A stretch of 64,000 nt of DNA from Symbiodinium natans (lineage: Eukaryota > Sar > Dinophyceae > Suessiales > Symbiodiniaceae). The translations under genes were made by a program, and so were the position numbers. Every line of letters begins with the position of its first letter. The stretch's first letter is position 1. The notes beneath the pieces are model-generated. The model was not told the origin of the DNA. It was given only the letters and a program-made list of their open reading frames with translations, and made no database searches. Shown in pieces: positions 53,101-62,705 of the stretch. The DNA lies in the NCBI GenBank assembly GCA_905221605.1, contig CAJNDS010002078.1, forward strand, positions 186,001-250,000, in the 5' to 3' direction.

Positions 53101-53453
53101 ACTTCTTCTTGGCGTGGTTGATGCTTCTTCTTATTATTCTCATTCTTCTTGTTCTTGTTGTTCTTTTCGTCGTTGTTCTCGTTGTGATTCGTTGTGGCTC
53201 GTGTTATGTTATTGTTCTAGTTCTTGTTCTTGTTGCTGTTGCTGCTGCTCAACGGTACATCGACAGAATGTCGTCAAGCAAACCAGTTTCAGTGCGGCGT
53301 CGTTGCTTATTCGTTCGTGCTGACGCCTAGGTGCGTGGAAGGGCGCTGCATGTGCAATGATGGCTACGTGGCCTTCAACGGCAAGTGCTACAAAACCACA
53401 ACCACCACAACGACGCCCGAGACCACGTGGCTTGTCAGCTTATCTGCCTGCAG
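52943..53453 (+). CDS. Secreted-type Cys-rich domain gene fragment (two exons)
   Basis: Exon 1 (52,943-52,991) encodes GTCGWFSCSSSRGAT. Exon 2 (53,331 to about 53,453) encodes CVEGRCMCNDGYVAFNGKCY then a Thr run. Removing 52,992-53,330 (GC-AG, 339 bases, phase 2+1) yields C..F.C.SSRG.T.CV.G.C.C..GY.A.NG.C. I recognise this Cys pattern as recurring in dinoflagellate predicted extracellular proteins. The Thr-rich tail may be O-glycosylated. An Ala- or Leu-rich frame from the (TGC)n just upstream could mimic a signal peptide, but the acceptor CCAACTCCAG|G argues for an upstream exon. The donor at the end of exon 2 (CTGCAG|GTATGG) is likely. Function unknown. Confidence 0.6.
53037..53103 (+). repeat. 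(CGT)n trinucleotide repeat in intron
   Basis: About 20 uninterrupted CGT/TCG units inside the 52,992-53,330 intron, followed by TTCTTG-rich pyrimidine text up to the acceptor. Confidence 0.93.
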
Positions 53454-56127
53454 GTATGGTGGCTTGAGTCTATGGAACATGATATTGCGACCGAGACAGC
53501 TCAGGACCGGCACCTGGCCAGACGTCGTCACTTCCAAACCTGCATGGGTGCCGCCGCCACCACCGCCCCGCCGCCTGGCAAGAAACAAAGGTGTCCAATC
53601 TCATATCTACTTGTAGCTGCTCAAGTAGTCGCATGACGTGCTCTCAAGCACCGAGATCCTTTTGGCAACTGCTAAAGCCAGGGAGGCACATGTGGGTCGA
53701 AGGAATTCTGACGGTCGATGCCGGTTGTTCTGGCTTTTGCCTCCAGGAGGCTCTCTTGCAATCTGTCCAGTAAGGCTTGCGAGCCGACCCTTACTGAGGC
53801 CCCCACAACGTGCCGGCGCCCGCGCCCCCGCCACTCGTAGGGAGAGAAGCGGTTCTGACAGGGCTCAAGGCAAGTCTTCGCAAGTAGGGTGGAGCCGTGG
53901 CATGCAGAGGGTGTTACTTGGATGTTTAGGCAGGCTGGAAGGTTCTCAGAAGAGTTTCAACTCGTGTAACTCGGCTTTGCCGGTGCACAAGAACGATGCA
54001 CGATACAGGATGATATTTGAATGTCAAACTTGAATAAACATATGTCATATGCCAGAGGTGAAAAAGCAGATAGGGGCAAAGAGCTTGGATATCTAGCATG
54101 CCGAGCTCATGTCGCCACGTTCGTGCACATTGTGTGCAGGTGTCGCATCTGTACACCTGTGTGCGAAACAACAACTGGTGCACAGACACACGGACTCAGA
54201 TGGACATCTATGAGGTCCCACTCTGCCAGTGGCGGTGACGGTGGCGGTGCTGGTGGTGGTGCTGGCGGGGAATGCTCGCTGCACAAAGGACTTGTGGGGT
54301 CTGTAATCTTGCAAAAACTGAGGCGATGGGAGGGTCCGTTCATAAGTTTCGGGCTCGGTTCAGATGCTGTGGGGATTGATTTGAAGCTTACGGCAACGGC
54401 GCCAGTGGCACTGTCCTTGGCAAAACACATTTGATTCGAGAACATCCGTATCAGAGCAGAGGAAACGTAGAGTGATCCCATGTTAGAGGATGCGCCAGCC
54501 TTGGCCTCAAGGGACTTTGCTGCCCCACCGCTGGCGGTGTCTTGGCTCCCGACTTGTAAGGGCAACGTTTATGGCACTTCGCCGGGGTTTGGTCTCTTTC
54601 TCCATCTCTCCCGCTCGCTTACTCTCTCTGTCTCCCTCTCCTTTATATTGTATTTACAGAATTTGCTACAGAAGAGACATGAAGGAATCATCGGTGACAA
54701 AATCCACCTAACATATGAATGCACGAGATTTCTGCTTCTAGCAAGAAATGAGCAGATTCGCTTGCCCTACTTGAGTGTAACAGTTCAGGATCCCCTTAGT
54801 ATTTGGGAAGCAAAAAGTTCTGAGAATGAACTGGCAGGGCGAGCTTCAAAGTTGTTTCCTGATGAAGGGAACCGTTCTGCATCTTGTTGGGCATAGAAAC
54901 CCCATAAATTTGCACTAGCCATTTTGAGGGAGCTTTGCTGGGTCTTCATATCCAAGCAAGAGAGCCGCTCTACTCCATCGAATGAGAAAACAGATATGTG
55001 ACGGAAGATGAGAGGGAGAGTGTCTGCGTCTGGGTGTTTGTATGTATTTTAGTACGTACATAATATGGCTTTTATCGCGAGCCAGAACCTGGTCAGTGAA
55101 ATAATGGCTTTAACTAGGAGCCTTTGTGTAGCCAGATGGTCACTTCTCTAAAATGTGGTCCCTTTTCGCGCCCCTATTGCAAGGCGGCCCCTCTCATTTA
55201 GGGTACCCAACAAGGGACAAGAATTTTTGAGAACTGAGCAGATGTAATCAGATGTATGAGTCAACCTGTTGGAGTGGGATTCAGTTCTTTTCGGCATACG
55301 GCTGACACCGTGCACAGGCGTTCCCTGCCTCCAAGCTGACGGCGGTCTAACCTGGTGAAGCGAGAGAAAGAGGGAAACAAGCCCCGAACGCTTTAGGCTT
55401 TATCCACGCAAGAAGTCTATGTCTATGTTGTATGTCTGTGATGTATGCCTGCAACAAGCGGGCGGTCTAGATACATACATACTACGTAAGAGAAGTCATG
55501 TGGGGTCGGGTCCTACGCTGAACTTGCTGTCATGGAAGAATCTGACTCAACATCTTGTCGAAGATGTAGCCCGAACCGAAGCCCGAAGCCCTAATTGGAC
55601 CTCTACCCTGCCGACCTGCGCAAGGCATGAACCTTGGGTGCTGCTAGTTGGGACCAAAAACGCCTGACACTGGGCTGCAAGCGCATGGAACTCGGAAGTT
55701 GCATTGATAAGTCCCATGGAGGTTGCAGTTCTGAGGTAAGTCAGGTAAGCTCCTTGAGCGCTTCTTAGTGCAGAAACCTGGCAGATCTTTGAGGCTTCCA
55801 ACCCATGAGCCGCGGAACAAGACCTGCCAAAAGACGCGGGCATCATGCATCGTCAGAGCTACTGCGACCGGCGCATTGCCGGACCAGAAGCTATCGACAT
55901 CGACCCTGAACCTGACTGGTGAGTTGCGACGAGGATTCGAGAATGCGCTCCAACTCCGCTCGCAATTTTTGTGCTGTTGTGGCCGAGGGAAGCTGAGCCC
56001 ACCATCATTGGAGTTGGAGCTTGTGGTACATACCCTGCTTAGTTTCTTTCTGTATTTCCGACTTGCATAGACACGGCTCGAACTCGCCTGACCCTTCTCC
56101 GTCCGCGCACAGCCCTGCTTAGACGCC
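53454..56127. other. Stretch with at most weak coding evidence
   Basis: The minus frame 54,107-54,565 (Pro-rich) and the plus frame ending at 54,896 (IHLTYECTRFLLLARNEQIR then LPYLSVTVQDP) look mildly protein-like. Neither has motifs or clear splice signals. GGT/GGC-rich text lies at about 54,233-54,270. Nothing else was recognised. Confidence 0.3.
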
Positions 56128-56337
56128 ATGTATGCCAGGGTCGCTTTGAGGCCATCTGGGACTCTGGCGTTCAAGGTGCTCTGCGTGCTCTGCGTGCTTC
56201 CTTCACTCGCATCTCTGGGGGAGGCGCTGCGCGCTCGCAGCGGCCGTGCGCCCTGCCCTGCGCCCCGCGGCGCGCGGCTTCGCCGCGTCGCCGCTGGACA
56301 CGACGGCCCCTGGGGTTTGGGGATCAGGGTCGATGTG
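56128..56337 (+). CDS. Putative first exon with signal peptide
   Basis: From ATG 56,128 the frame encodes MYARVALRPSG then TLAFKVLCVLCVLPSLASLG, a good signal peptide or signal anchor. A basic stretch (RARSGRAPCPAPRGARLRRV) and GHDGPWGLGIRVDV follow. The exon ends exactly at a GTAGGT donor with 70 full codons. The mature protein is not identified because the next exon was not found. Confidence 0.4.
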
Positions 56338-56954
56338 GTAGGTTTCCCATGCTAGACCTGGGCTAGGACTGCTAAACCCTACCTATTCAGGATTTGAAGT
56401 GTTTCGCTTCTAGACATTTCTTACATCTAGTGCATCTTCGTAGAGAGGTTAGTTGCGCTTAGTTTCATTCTGGGAACGGGGGGAGGCAGAAAGAGCAATC
56501 CTCGCCTCCCTTTATTAAGGCCAGAATTTCTAGGAAAGGTCCTTTAGAGCAAGCTAATCTGATGGGTTCTTTCGCCATGATGAAGGTTTCATGCTTTCAG
56601 CCACACATTCCGTCTTTTGAGCCAGGCGAAGCTCTATGAGGACTTGGTGGACAAGTCGCTGAAGGACGGCGCAAGCTTACTTTGCTGAGCTGTCAGGGTG
56701 TTGCCGGATCAGAAATGCAGATCACGTTGGCATGCTCGGCACTTGGATTGACGTGGCTCTGTGGCCACAGGAATATCAGGCAAATCAGAAAGCTGTGCCG
56801 ACCTAGGTGTTTATGGCCTGTCCATCTGCTGCTTTGTGCCAGAACAGCAGCATGCCAGTGATACCGTTCGTGAGAAGCCCGGAGATTTCCATAAGGTTGC
56901 CGCAGACTTGGATGCCGAAATTTCCAACAGCAAGGCCTGCAGAAGGAAGAATGA
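56338..56954. other. Spacer, no gene seen
   Basis: It may contain downstream exons of the signal-peptide gene; none was recognised. Confidence 0.35.
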
Positions 56955-57528
56955 ATGAATAGTTGTCGCCTCTGCAGCAATACGGTCCGGAACCATGAAG
57001 AGGTGGTGTTGTTCATGGAGGGCACTCCCGATGCTCCCAAGTCCGAGCCGAGCCTCAATGCCACGGCCCCAACAAAGCTGTCGAGCTCTGATGTTGTCTA
57101 ATCTGTGAAGTAGGCACGTGTTCAAAGGGAACCTGCATCTTTGATTCTTCGATTGTGGCTCAGCAGATGACAGCCGCCCCGAGCCCCATGAACACCTTCC
57201 CATTCGGCGACACGGAAAGCAACCACTCGTCGAATGAGGGCTCACAAGAGCTGATTGGAATCCCTACGCCCTGCATACTTATACAGCGGCAAGCGCCGGA
57301 GAAAAGTAGAGGCGAGAGCACGTGATGTCAGCACATGAAGCCAACTCATCAACGTGCCGGCTCGCGAGGGAGTGTAAGGACAAGGAACAGACAACATCTG
57401 ATCATACGAACCATCTTGCGTATTGCACGACAGGCCCTTCCAAAGTGTGGCGGGAGGGATTATTCGTGCTATTCACCATCACAAATGGAAGATGTCGTTT
57501 GATTAGGTCATGTAAGTCTAGAACGTGA
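56955..57528 (+). CDS. Cluster of short protein-like frames, unknown gene(s)
   Basis: Three consecutive plus-strand frames read like coding sequence. 56,955-57,101: MNSCRLCSNTVRNHEEVVLF, MEGTPDAPKSEPSLN, ending SSSDVV and TAA. 57,167-57,325: MTAAPSPMNTFPFGDTESNH then SSNEGSQELIGIPTP and TGA. 57,325-57,528: MSAHEANSSTCRLARECKDK and on to a stop. The second starts right after an acceptor-like CTCAG. They may be a terminal exon followed by the first exon of another gene, or exons of one. The family is unrecognised. Confidence 0.35.
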
Positions 57529-60286
57529 TGAGAAGCAGGCAGCCAGCATGCTGGCTGGGATTTGAGTCTAAGGCCGTGAAGATGCTCACCGAAGCCCAAG
57601 CGGTGCCCCTGACCTCTGTAAATGTCGGCGGCTTACAGAAGACACACCTTGCCAGTGATGGCAACGCTGGCACGTTGTCTATCCAACGAAGGTTTGCCTG
57701 GCCTCTGTTGGTTGTCTGTAGCCGTCTCGCAGATGAAAAACAAAAGTTGTTGCGTTATCGGAGCAAAACCAGAACTCGTTGTGTGTTCTGTCTTGCGATG
57801 CCGTGAAGGTCCTGGCACATCCGGCAATCCTCGGCTACACGGTGGCAAAGACGCAGAAGCGAAGAACACCCCACCTCTACGTGAATGGAAGCTGCTTGCC
57901 TTTAAGTGTCATGCTGCCCATGCTGTGTCTTGAATCTCAAGGAAACCGGTTTGCATCTCCCCTCCAAGTTGCTTGATGCCATGAGGCTTCTACGCTGACT
58001 ATGACGGTATGCTTTCGCAGCATGGCACAGGCGCCCGGGAACTTGCGGTGGCGAACTCCGTTTTTATCACGAAAGCTCCGTTCCGTTATTTCAACTATCT
58101 AAAATTGAAAGATAGAAGTGTCGGCGGGGCTTTCTGTCCAGAAGCCTCTTCCGGGGCGATCGGCGATCTGTGGTCCCTTCCTTTTTTCTGGGACAAGAGC
58201 GAATAGTAGAACGGCAGATGGTTTCAATCGAGGAGCGCCCTGCTCTGAGCACATGTGCCCTCCGCAGATCACTCTTGAGACGAAGCAAACACCAAGACAA
58301 AGCACTTCCCCCGTTTAAACCAGACGCTGAAGCCCCTTACTCCGGTTCGGTCTCTCAGGGCAGCTGGCGAAGAACCTCGGGACCGAAGCGACGAAGAGCA
58401 GCGGCGTCTTCGGCGGGGAGCTGCCCATTGCCACCTACTGAGGCCCTCCGAAGGGTGCTCAGCTTGTATCGGCTTCTTCGTTGGGGAAATTGCGTTGAAA
58501 TCGGACCTTCGGATGAGGCATGCAATGTGAGACATTAGGTACCCAGTCGCTTAAGGAAAGGACCTGGACAGGAGGTTCCTACAGATGCCAAAGCTCTGAC
58601 CAAAGCCCATGTGTCGGAGTTTAGGCTCTTTAGGGAACGCAAGACCCCATACCGGTTGCATAGACCGCTCCAAAAGGTTCCCATGCCTCAGCGCAAGGAA
58701 CTAGATGATGGTGCCTTTGTGTGGTCAAAATCGAGGAAAGTATAAGGGGGTTGTGTGTTCGGTTGTGCTGCAAGGACCCAACCTAACAGGGACCATACGG
58801 AACCACAGTTTAGACGAGAGCTGTCCGATTCTTGCAGGCGAGATGCCTGAGAGCATGTGAGAGCCCTGAGCTCCGGGTAGGTGTCGGCGAAGGGATTGGG
58901 GCAGCTGTGTGCAGCTTATGAGAAGCTGGAAAGTCGGCCTCGAGCTGATAGGGGAAAGCTGAAACGTAACAGTCTCAGGGCTTCCTTCGGTTAGAAGCCC
59001 CGTTCTCCACACGTGCATTCTGGGTTGCGTCTCGGACCTCTACCACCAGGAATCCTCCTGCGCGCTGCGCGCCAACTTCAGAGAGCGACCCAGCCGTCTC
59101 ATGTCGAAGGGACCCTAGATGCAACGTGTGCCTCAAACCTGGTCACTAACTGATCGTTCCATGGGCCTCGGCTTAGGAATACACGTAGCCATGAGCAGCC
59201 CCAGGGATGGACCCGCTAGGATCCCTTCTGAAGAGGATGCCATAAAGATACTAGGTTTTGATTTGAACTGCATCGCTCGGACCTAGCTTGAATCCATGAA
59301 AAAAGGTGAAGCCTTGTGGTTTGAGCTATTCTCTTTGGTTTGCTAGCCTGACTTTCTGACAAGATCCACCATGAGCGCCGTGGTGTGGCTTTGGGGTTTA
59401 GCTCCAGCACAGCAGTGGCAAAGAAGTAGGCAATGCATGGAGTTAGGGCTTTGTCAAGCCTCGACGGGTGGAAGGGTCGTCTAAGCGGTCTCGGTTCGTT
59501 CTTCCGACGCATGCCGGTTCCTTACACCTCATGAGTAGATTCACCATGACTTGGTTCGCATAGTTCGGACGCAGCTTTCCCGGGTCCGTGTGCTGCTGCG
59601 GAAGTCTTTGAAGCACAGCAATAATGGACTTCAGGGATGTAAAAAGTGTCCAAAAGTGTCATGTAATGTCAGGATGCGTCATGAAAGGGAAGGCTGTATG
59701 TGCCAAACCGCAAGGCTCTCGCAGATGGAAGTTGTATTGTCGGGACCGAAGCAGACCTTGCACGCACATGCAGACATTAGCAGCATCTGAGTTCAAGACA
59801 CGGCGAAAACCAAGACATGAAATCCAGTGCCAGCTACTCCTTGAACGCTGACCTGCGGAACTTTCGATCGACCACAGCAACCCTCCAGCCATGTCCATCA
59901 AGTTCCGTGAAGAGCCGCGGGGCGAGACGCTCCCTCAGTCCAATCTCAGACTTGTGATCTGCAGAGGGTACAGCAGGGGGATGTGCATCGGTGGGAGGTA
60001 AGGGAGAAGCTTCGGATGGAGCAACGGGTAGGAACTGAGGGAACATCGCCCAACTGCGCAGTGCTCGCAGTCACAACAGCCGAGGTTAGAGCTCAAATTG
60101 GGAGGAACGCAAGTCCTTCGCCGGAAGAACAGGCTCGAATGCGGGGCGTATGCATGTCGGGGGCTTGCACATGGACCCGTCTGGGTAGTACGGACAACTG
60201 TAGGTCACTTCGCAAAATGTCCCATGAGCTCAGACTGACTGCAGCCCAAACCCGAGCAGTTCCAACCCCAAAGCAGTAGATATAAA
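57529..60286. other. Stretch with only weak coding hints
   Basis: Plus-strand frames at 57,525-57,806, 57,779-57,976, 58,009-58,206 and 58,170-58,538 follow one another and could be exons (for example AVKVLAHPAILGYTVAKTQK). I see no family or dependable splice junction. 58,540-60,286 shows nothing recognisable. Confidence 0.3.
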
Positions 60287-60610
60287 ATGCAGGTAAACTC
60301 CGAAGCTGTGTACGCCTTGACAAGGCCAGTGCTGCAGAAAGATGAGCCGAAGGTGCCACCTGCCGTCTCTGAACGCTACTGCCACGTCTGCCTTGAAGAC
60401 GTCTTGCCAACCTTGGAGTGGACAGTTGGGGCGATGCTTGAGCAGAGATATAGAAAGGAAACTTGGATGAGGGTGCACACTCTTGAGAATCAGAACGCTC
60501 GGAACCTCATGCCCGCCCGCAAGCGTAGTTGCGACTCTCAACACTCGCGCAAGTGCAGTCTCTATGTGTGTGAGAATCCAACAACCGCTCCGCTGCACTT
60601 GAGACATTAA
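60287..60610 (+). CDS. Small hypothetical protein, 107 codons
   Basis: ATG at 60,287 and stop at 60,608-60,610. It encodes MQVNSEAVYALTRPVLQKDE, RYCHVCLEDVLPTLEWTVGA, RKETWMRVHTLENQNARNLM and a Cys/His-containing end. The CHVC pair could bind metal but no partner pair of a known finger is evident. The antisense frame is also open (125 codons), which weakens the case. It may be an exon. Confidence 0.3.
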   Translation: MQVNSEAVYALTRPVLQKDEPKVPPAVSERYCHVCLEDVLPTLEWTVGAMLEQRYRKETWMRVHTLENQNARNLMPARKRSCDSQHSRKCSLYVCENPTTAPLHLRH

Positions 60611-61269
60611 GCCGAAAGCGCCGTGGCTCAGATGGCATTCTCAGCGGAGCCGGTTCGCAACCTGGGCGGCCGTGGGCCAACGCCTGAGTGCTCAAGGCAA
60701 CAGTAGGCAACATTTTGAGTCACCGACCTTTTGAAGCTTCCAAGATGAGGGGCCCTTGGTTTGACTGCCACCATGACAACTCACTCGACACCAGCCAAGG
60801 GGAATGGCAAGCCTCTGGTGCCGATTTTCTGATTAGCCCCCCTGAAACTGAGATGCTGGTTCGAGATCCGCGTAGACGTTTTCGCCGGAGGGGAGATGCC
60901 TTCGGCCCAGTGGCTGAGAGCAGCCATCACATTGGCTAGGTTCTGGTCGGGCCCAGTTTCGGGTAATTTTGGAGAGTATCTGGCTCAGGTCTCGATCAAG
61001 CATGGAGGTTTCAGGGTTGCTTGAAAAAGTCAAAGTGGTTGGCAAGGTGCGTCATGGGTTTGGGCTTCACCGCCACCGACCCGGAGACCCTTATCAACAC
61101 CGCGGAGGGCGAGGCGAGAAGAGAGAAGCAATCGTTGCCGTTGTGGTGCTGAAACTGTTGCATGCGTCTGCATACACTTAATTTTAACGCTACGCGACCC
61201 GCCTCGGCCCGGCCCAGCGCATCCGCGTGAGCATGGTGATTCCGCAGCGCCCAAGTCGCTGGACCCCAA
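60611..61269. other. Spacer with a possible exon
   Basis: 61,054-61,152 encodes MGLGFTATDPETLINTAEGE then ARREKQSLPL before TGA. It is protein-like but isolated. Nothing else is supported. Confidence 0.3.
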
Positions 61270-61420
61270 GCAATAAGGGTTGGGTTGAGGGTTGAGGGTT
61301 GAGGGTTCCGGGTTTATGGTTTACGGTTTGGGGTTTGGGGTTGAGGGTTAGTTTAGGGCTCAAGGTTCACGCTTTGGGGTTGAGGGTTTTTTTGGGTTTA
61401 GGGTTCGGCTTGGAGTGATC
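61270..61420 (+). repeat. Degenerate GGGTTGA/TTTAGGG telomere-like repeat
   Basis: Irregular copies of GGGTTGA, GGGTTTA and GGGTTTGGGG, directly followed by the G-rich minisatellite. Confidence 0.75.
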
Positions 61421-61464
61421 GTAGGGTTGAGCCAGGCCCCTTAAGGTTTAAGGCGACTCTTCGG

Positions 61465-61578
61465 CAGGGTGGGGGGGAGGGGGGAGGTGGGGTGGGGGGA
61501 GGTGGGGTGGGGGGAGGTGGGGTGGGGGGAGGTGGGGTGGGGGGAGGGGGGGAAGGGGGGTGGGGGGGAAGGGGGGTG
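61465..61578 (+). repeat. 15-bp G-rich minisatellite, G-quadruplex prone
   Basis: About four copies of AGGTGGGGTGGGGGG, then less regular G-runs. Runs of three or more Gs recur every few bases on the plus strand. Confidence 0.9.
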
Positions 61579-61984
61579 CCTTGGACGCTTAACGTCTATT
61601 CTGCGCGTGCTCTTTGTGTTCTTGCATTGGGATTGGGTTCTCGTTTGGCGCTTCAACGCGGAAGTCGTGCTATCGGATCGCTGTCTGACGAAAGAGGCCA
61701 CGAAGAGGAGACGGTCAACGGAGGAGGGTCGGACGGAATGAATTTTGACGGAGGCCACGGAGACGACAAGGAGACGACATGGTCAAGGGAGGGGGGTCGG
61801 AACATGTTGCTGGGAGAGGGGCGGGGAGGCGTGGACCTTGCATGAATGGCATGGATGTGCGGTTGACGGACGCGAGAGGGCGAGGACAAGGAGGGGGGAA
61901 GCACGGACGGGGAGCGTGACATTCGGATGACAAGGGGTTCAGAGCGCGATGTATACACGGTTGAAGGGGTCGTGATGTTCCGCG
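61579..61984. other. Spacer between minisatellites, no gene seen
   Basis: Frames are open on both strands, partly because of neighbouring repeats. No motif was recognised. Confidence 0.4.
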
Positions 61985-62480
61985 CCCTGGATCCGCGGCC
62001 TTCGCGCGCTCCGCGCGCTCCACGCGCTCCGCGCGCTCCACGCGCTCCGCGCGCTCCACGCGCTCCGCGCGCTCCACGCGCTCCGCACCCTCCGCCCTCC
62101 ACCCTCCGCGCCCTCCGCGCCCTCCGCGCCCTCCGCGCCCTCCGCGCCCTCCGCGCCCTCCGCGCCCTCCGCGCCCTCCGCGCCCTCCGCGCCCTCCGCG
62201 CCTCCGCGCCCTCCGCGCGCCTCTCCGCGCCCTCCGCGCCCTCCGCGCCCTCCGCGCCCGCGCCTCCGCGCCCTTCGCGCGCTCCGCGCCCCTCCGCCGC
62301 CCCTCCTGGCCTCCGCGCCCTCCGCGCCCTCCGCGCCCTCCGCCCTCCGCGCCCTCCGCGCCCTCCGCGCCCTCCGCGTGCTCCGCGCCCTGCGCGCGTT
62401 CGCGCCCTCCGCGCCCTCCGCGCCCTCCGCGCCCTCCGCGCCCTCCGCGCCCTCCGCACGCTCTGCACCCTCCGCGCCAT
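61985..62480. repeat. 9-bp GC-rich minisatellite (CCTCCGCGC and variants)
   Basis: Two subtypes: an 18-bp alternation of CGCGCTCCG/CGCGCTCCA at about 62,005-62,085, and 9-bp CGCGCCCTC from about 62,100 to 62,470. The second is interrupted by shortened units that shift the period. Because 9 is divisible by three, frames on both strands stay open (APRAPR, RALRAL, AEGAEG). These are not treated as genes. Confidence 0.92.
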
Positions 62481-62604
62481 GCTCAGGGTGCATTGCGTCT
62501 ATGCTGCGGATGTGTTGCGTCTATTCTGTGGGCATTTCCTCTCTAAAGTACTTGTTTACAAGCCACGCACGTGCAGCATAGCCTCTAAGTGTCCATCTTA
62601 CGGG

Positions 62605-62705
62605 GAAAGGGGGGGGGGAAGGGGGGGGTAGGGGGGTGGGGAGGGGGGGGTGGGGGGGGTGGGGTGGGGGGGTGGTGGGGGGGGGGGTGGGAAGAGGGGG
62701 GTGGG
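62605..62705 (+). repeat. G-rich low-complexity tract
   Basis: Almost continuous G with single T or A, about 100 bases, G-quadruplex prone. Confidence 0.92.

Noticed and set aside
52799-53323. A 174-codon frame with poly-Cys, poly-Val and poly-Ser
   Set aside because: Caused by (TGC)n and (CGT)n; splicing out 52,992-53,330 gives a recognisable Cys-rich domain in another frame.
54915-54925. TAGCCATTTTG resembling the middle of the dinoflagellate spliced leader
   Set aside because: Only 11 bases match, it lacks the GGCTCAAG end, and no gene starts after it.
61653-62631. Open frames of 180-275 codons (APRAPR, RARRAR, GAEGAEG) over the GC minisatellite
   Set aside because: A 9-bp repeat keeps all frames open; the sequences are pure repeat translation.
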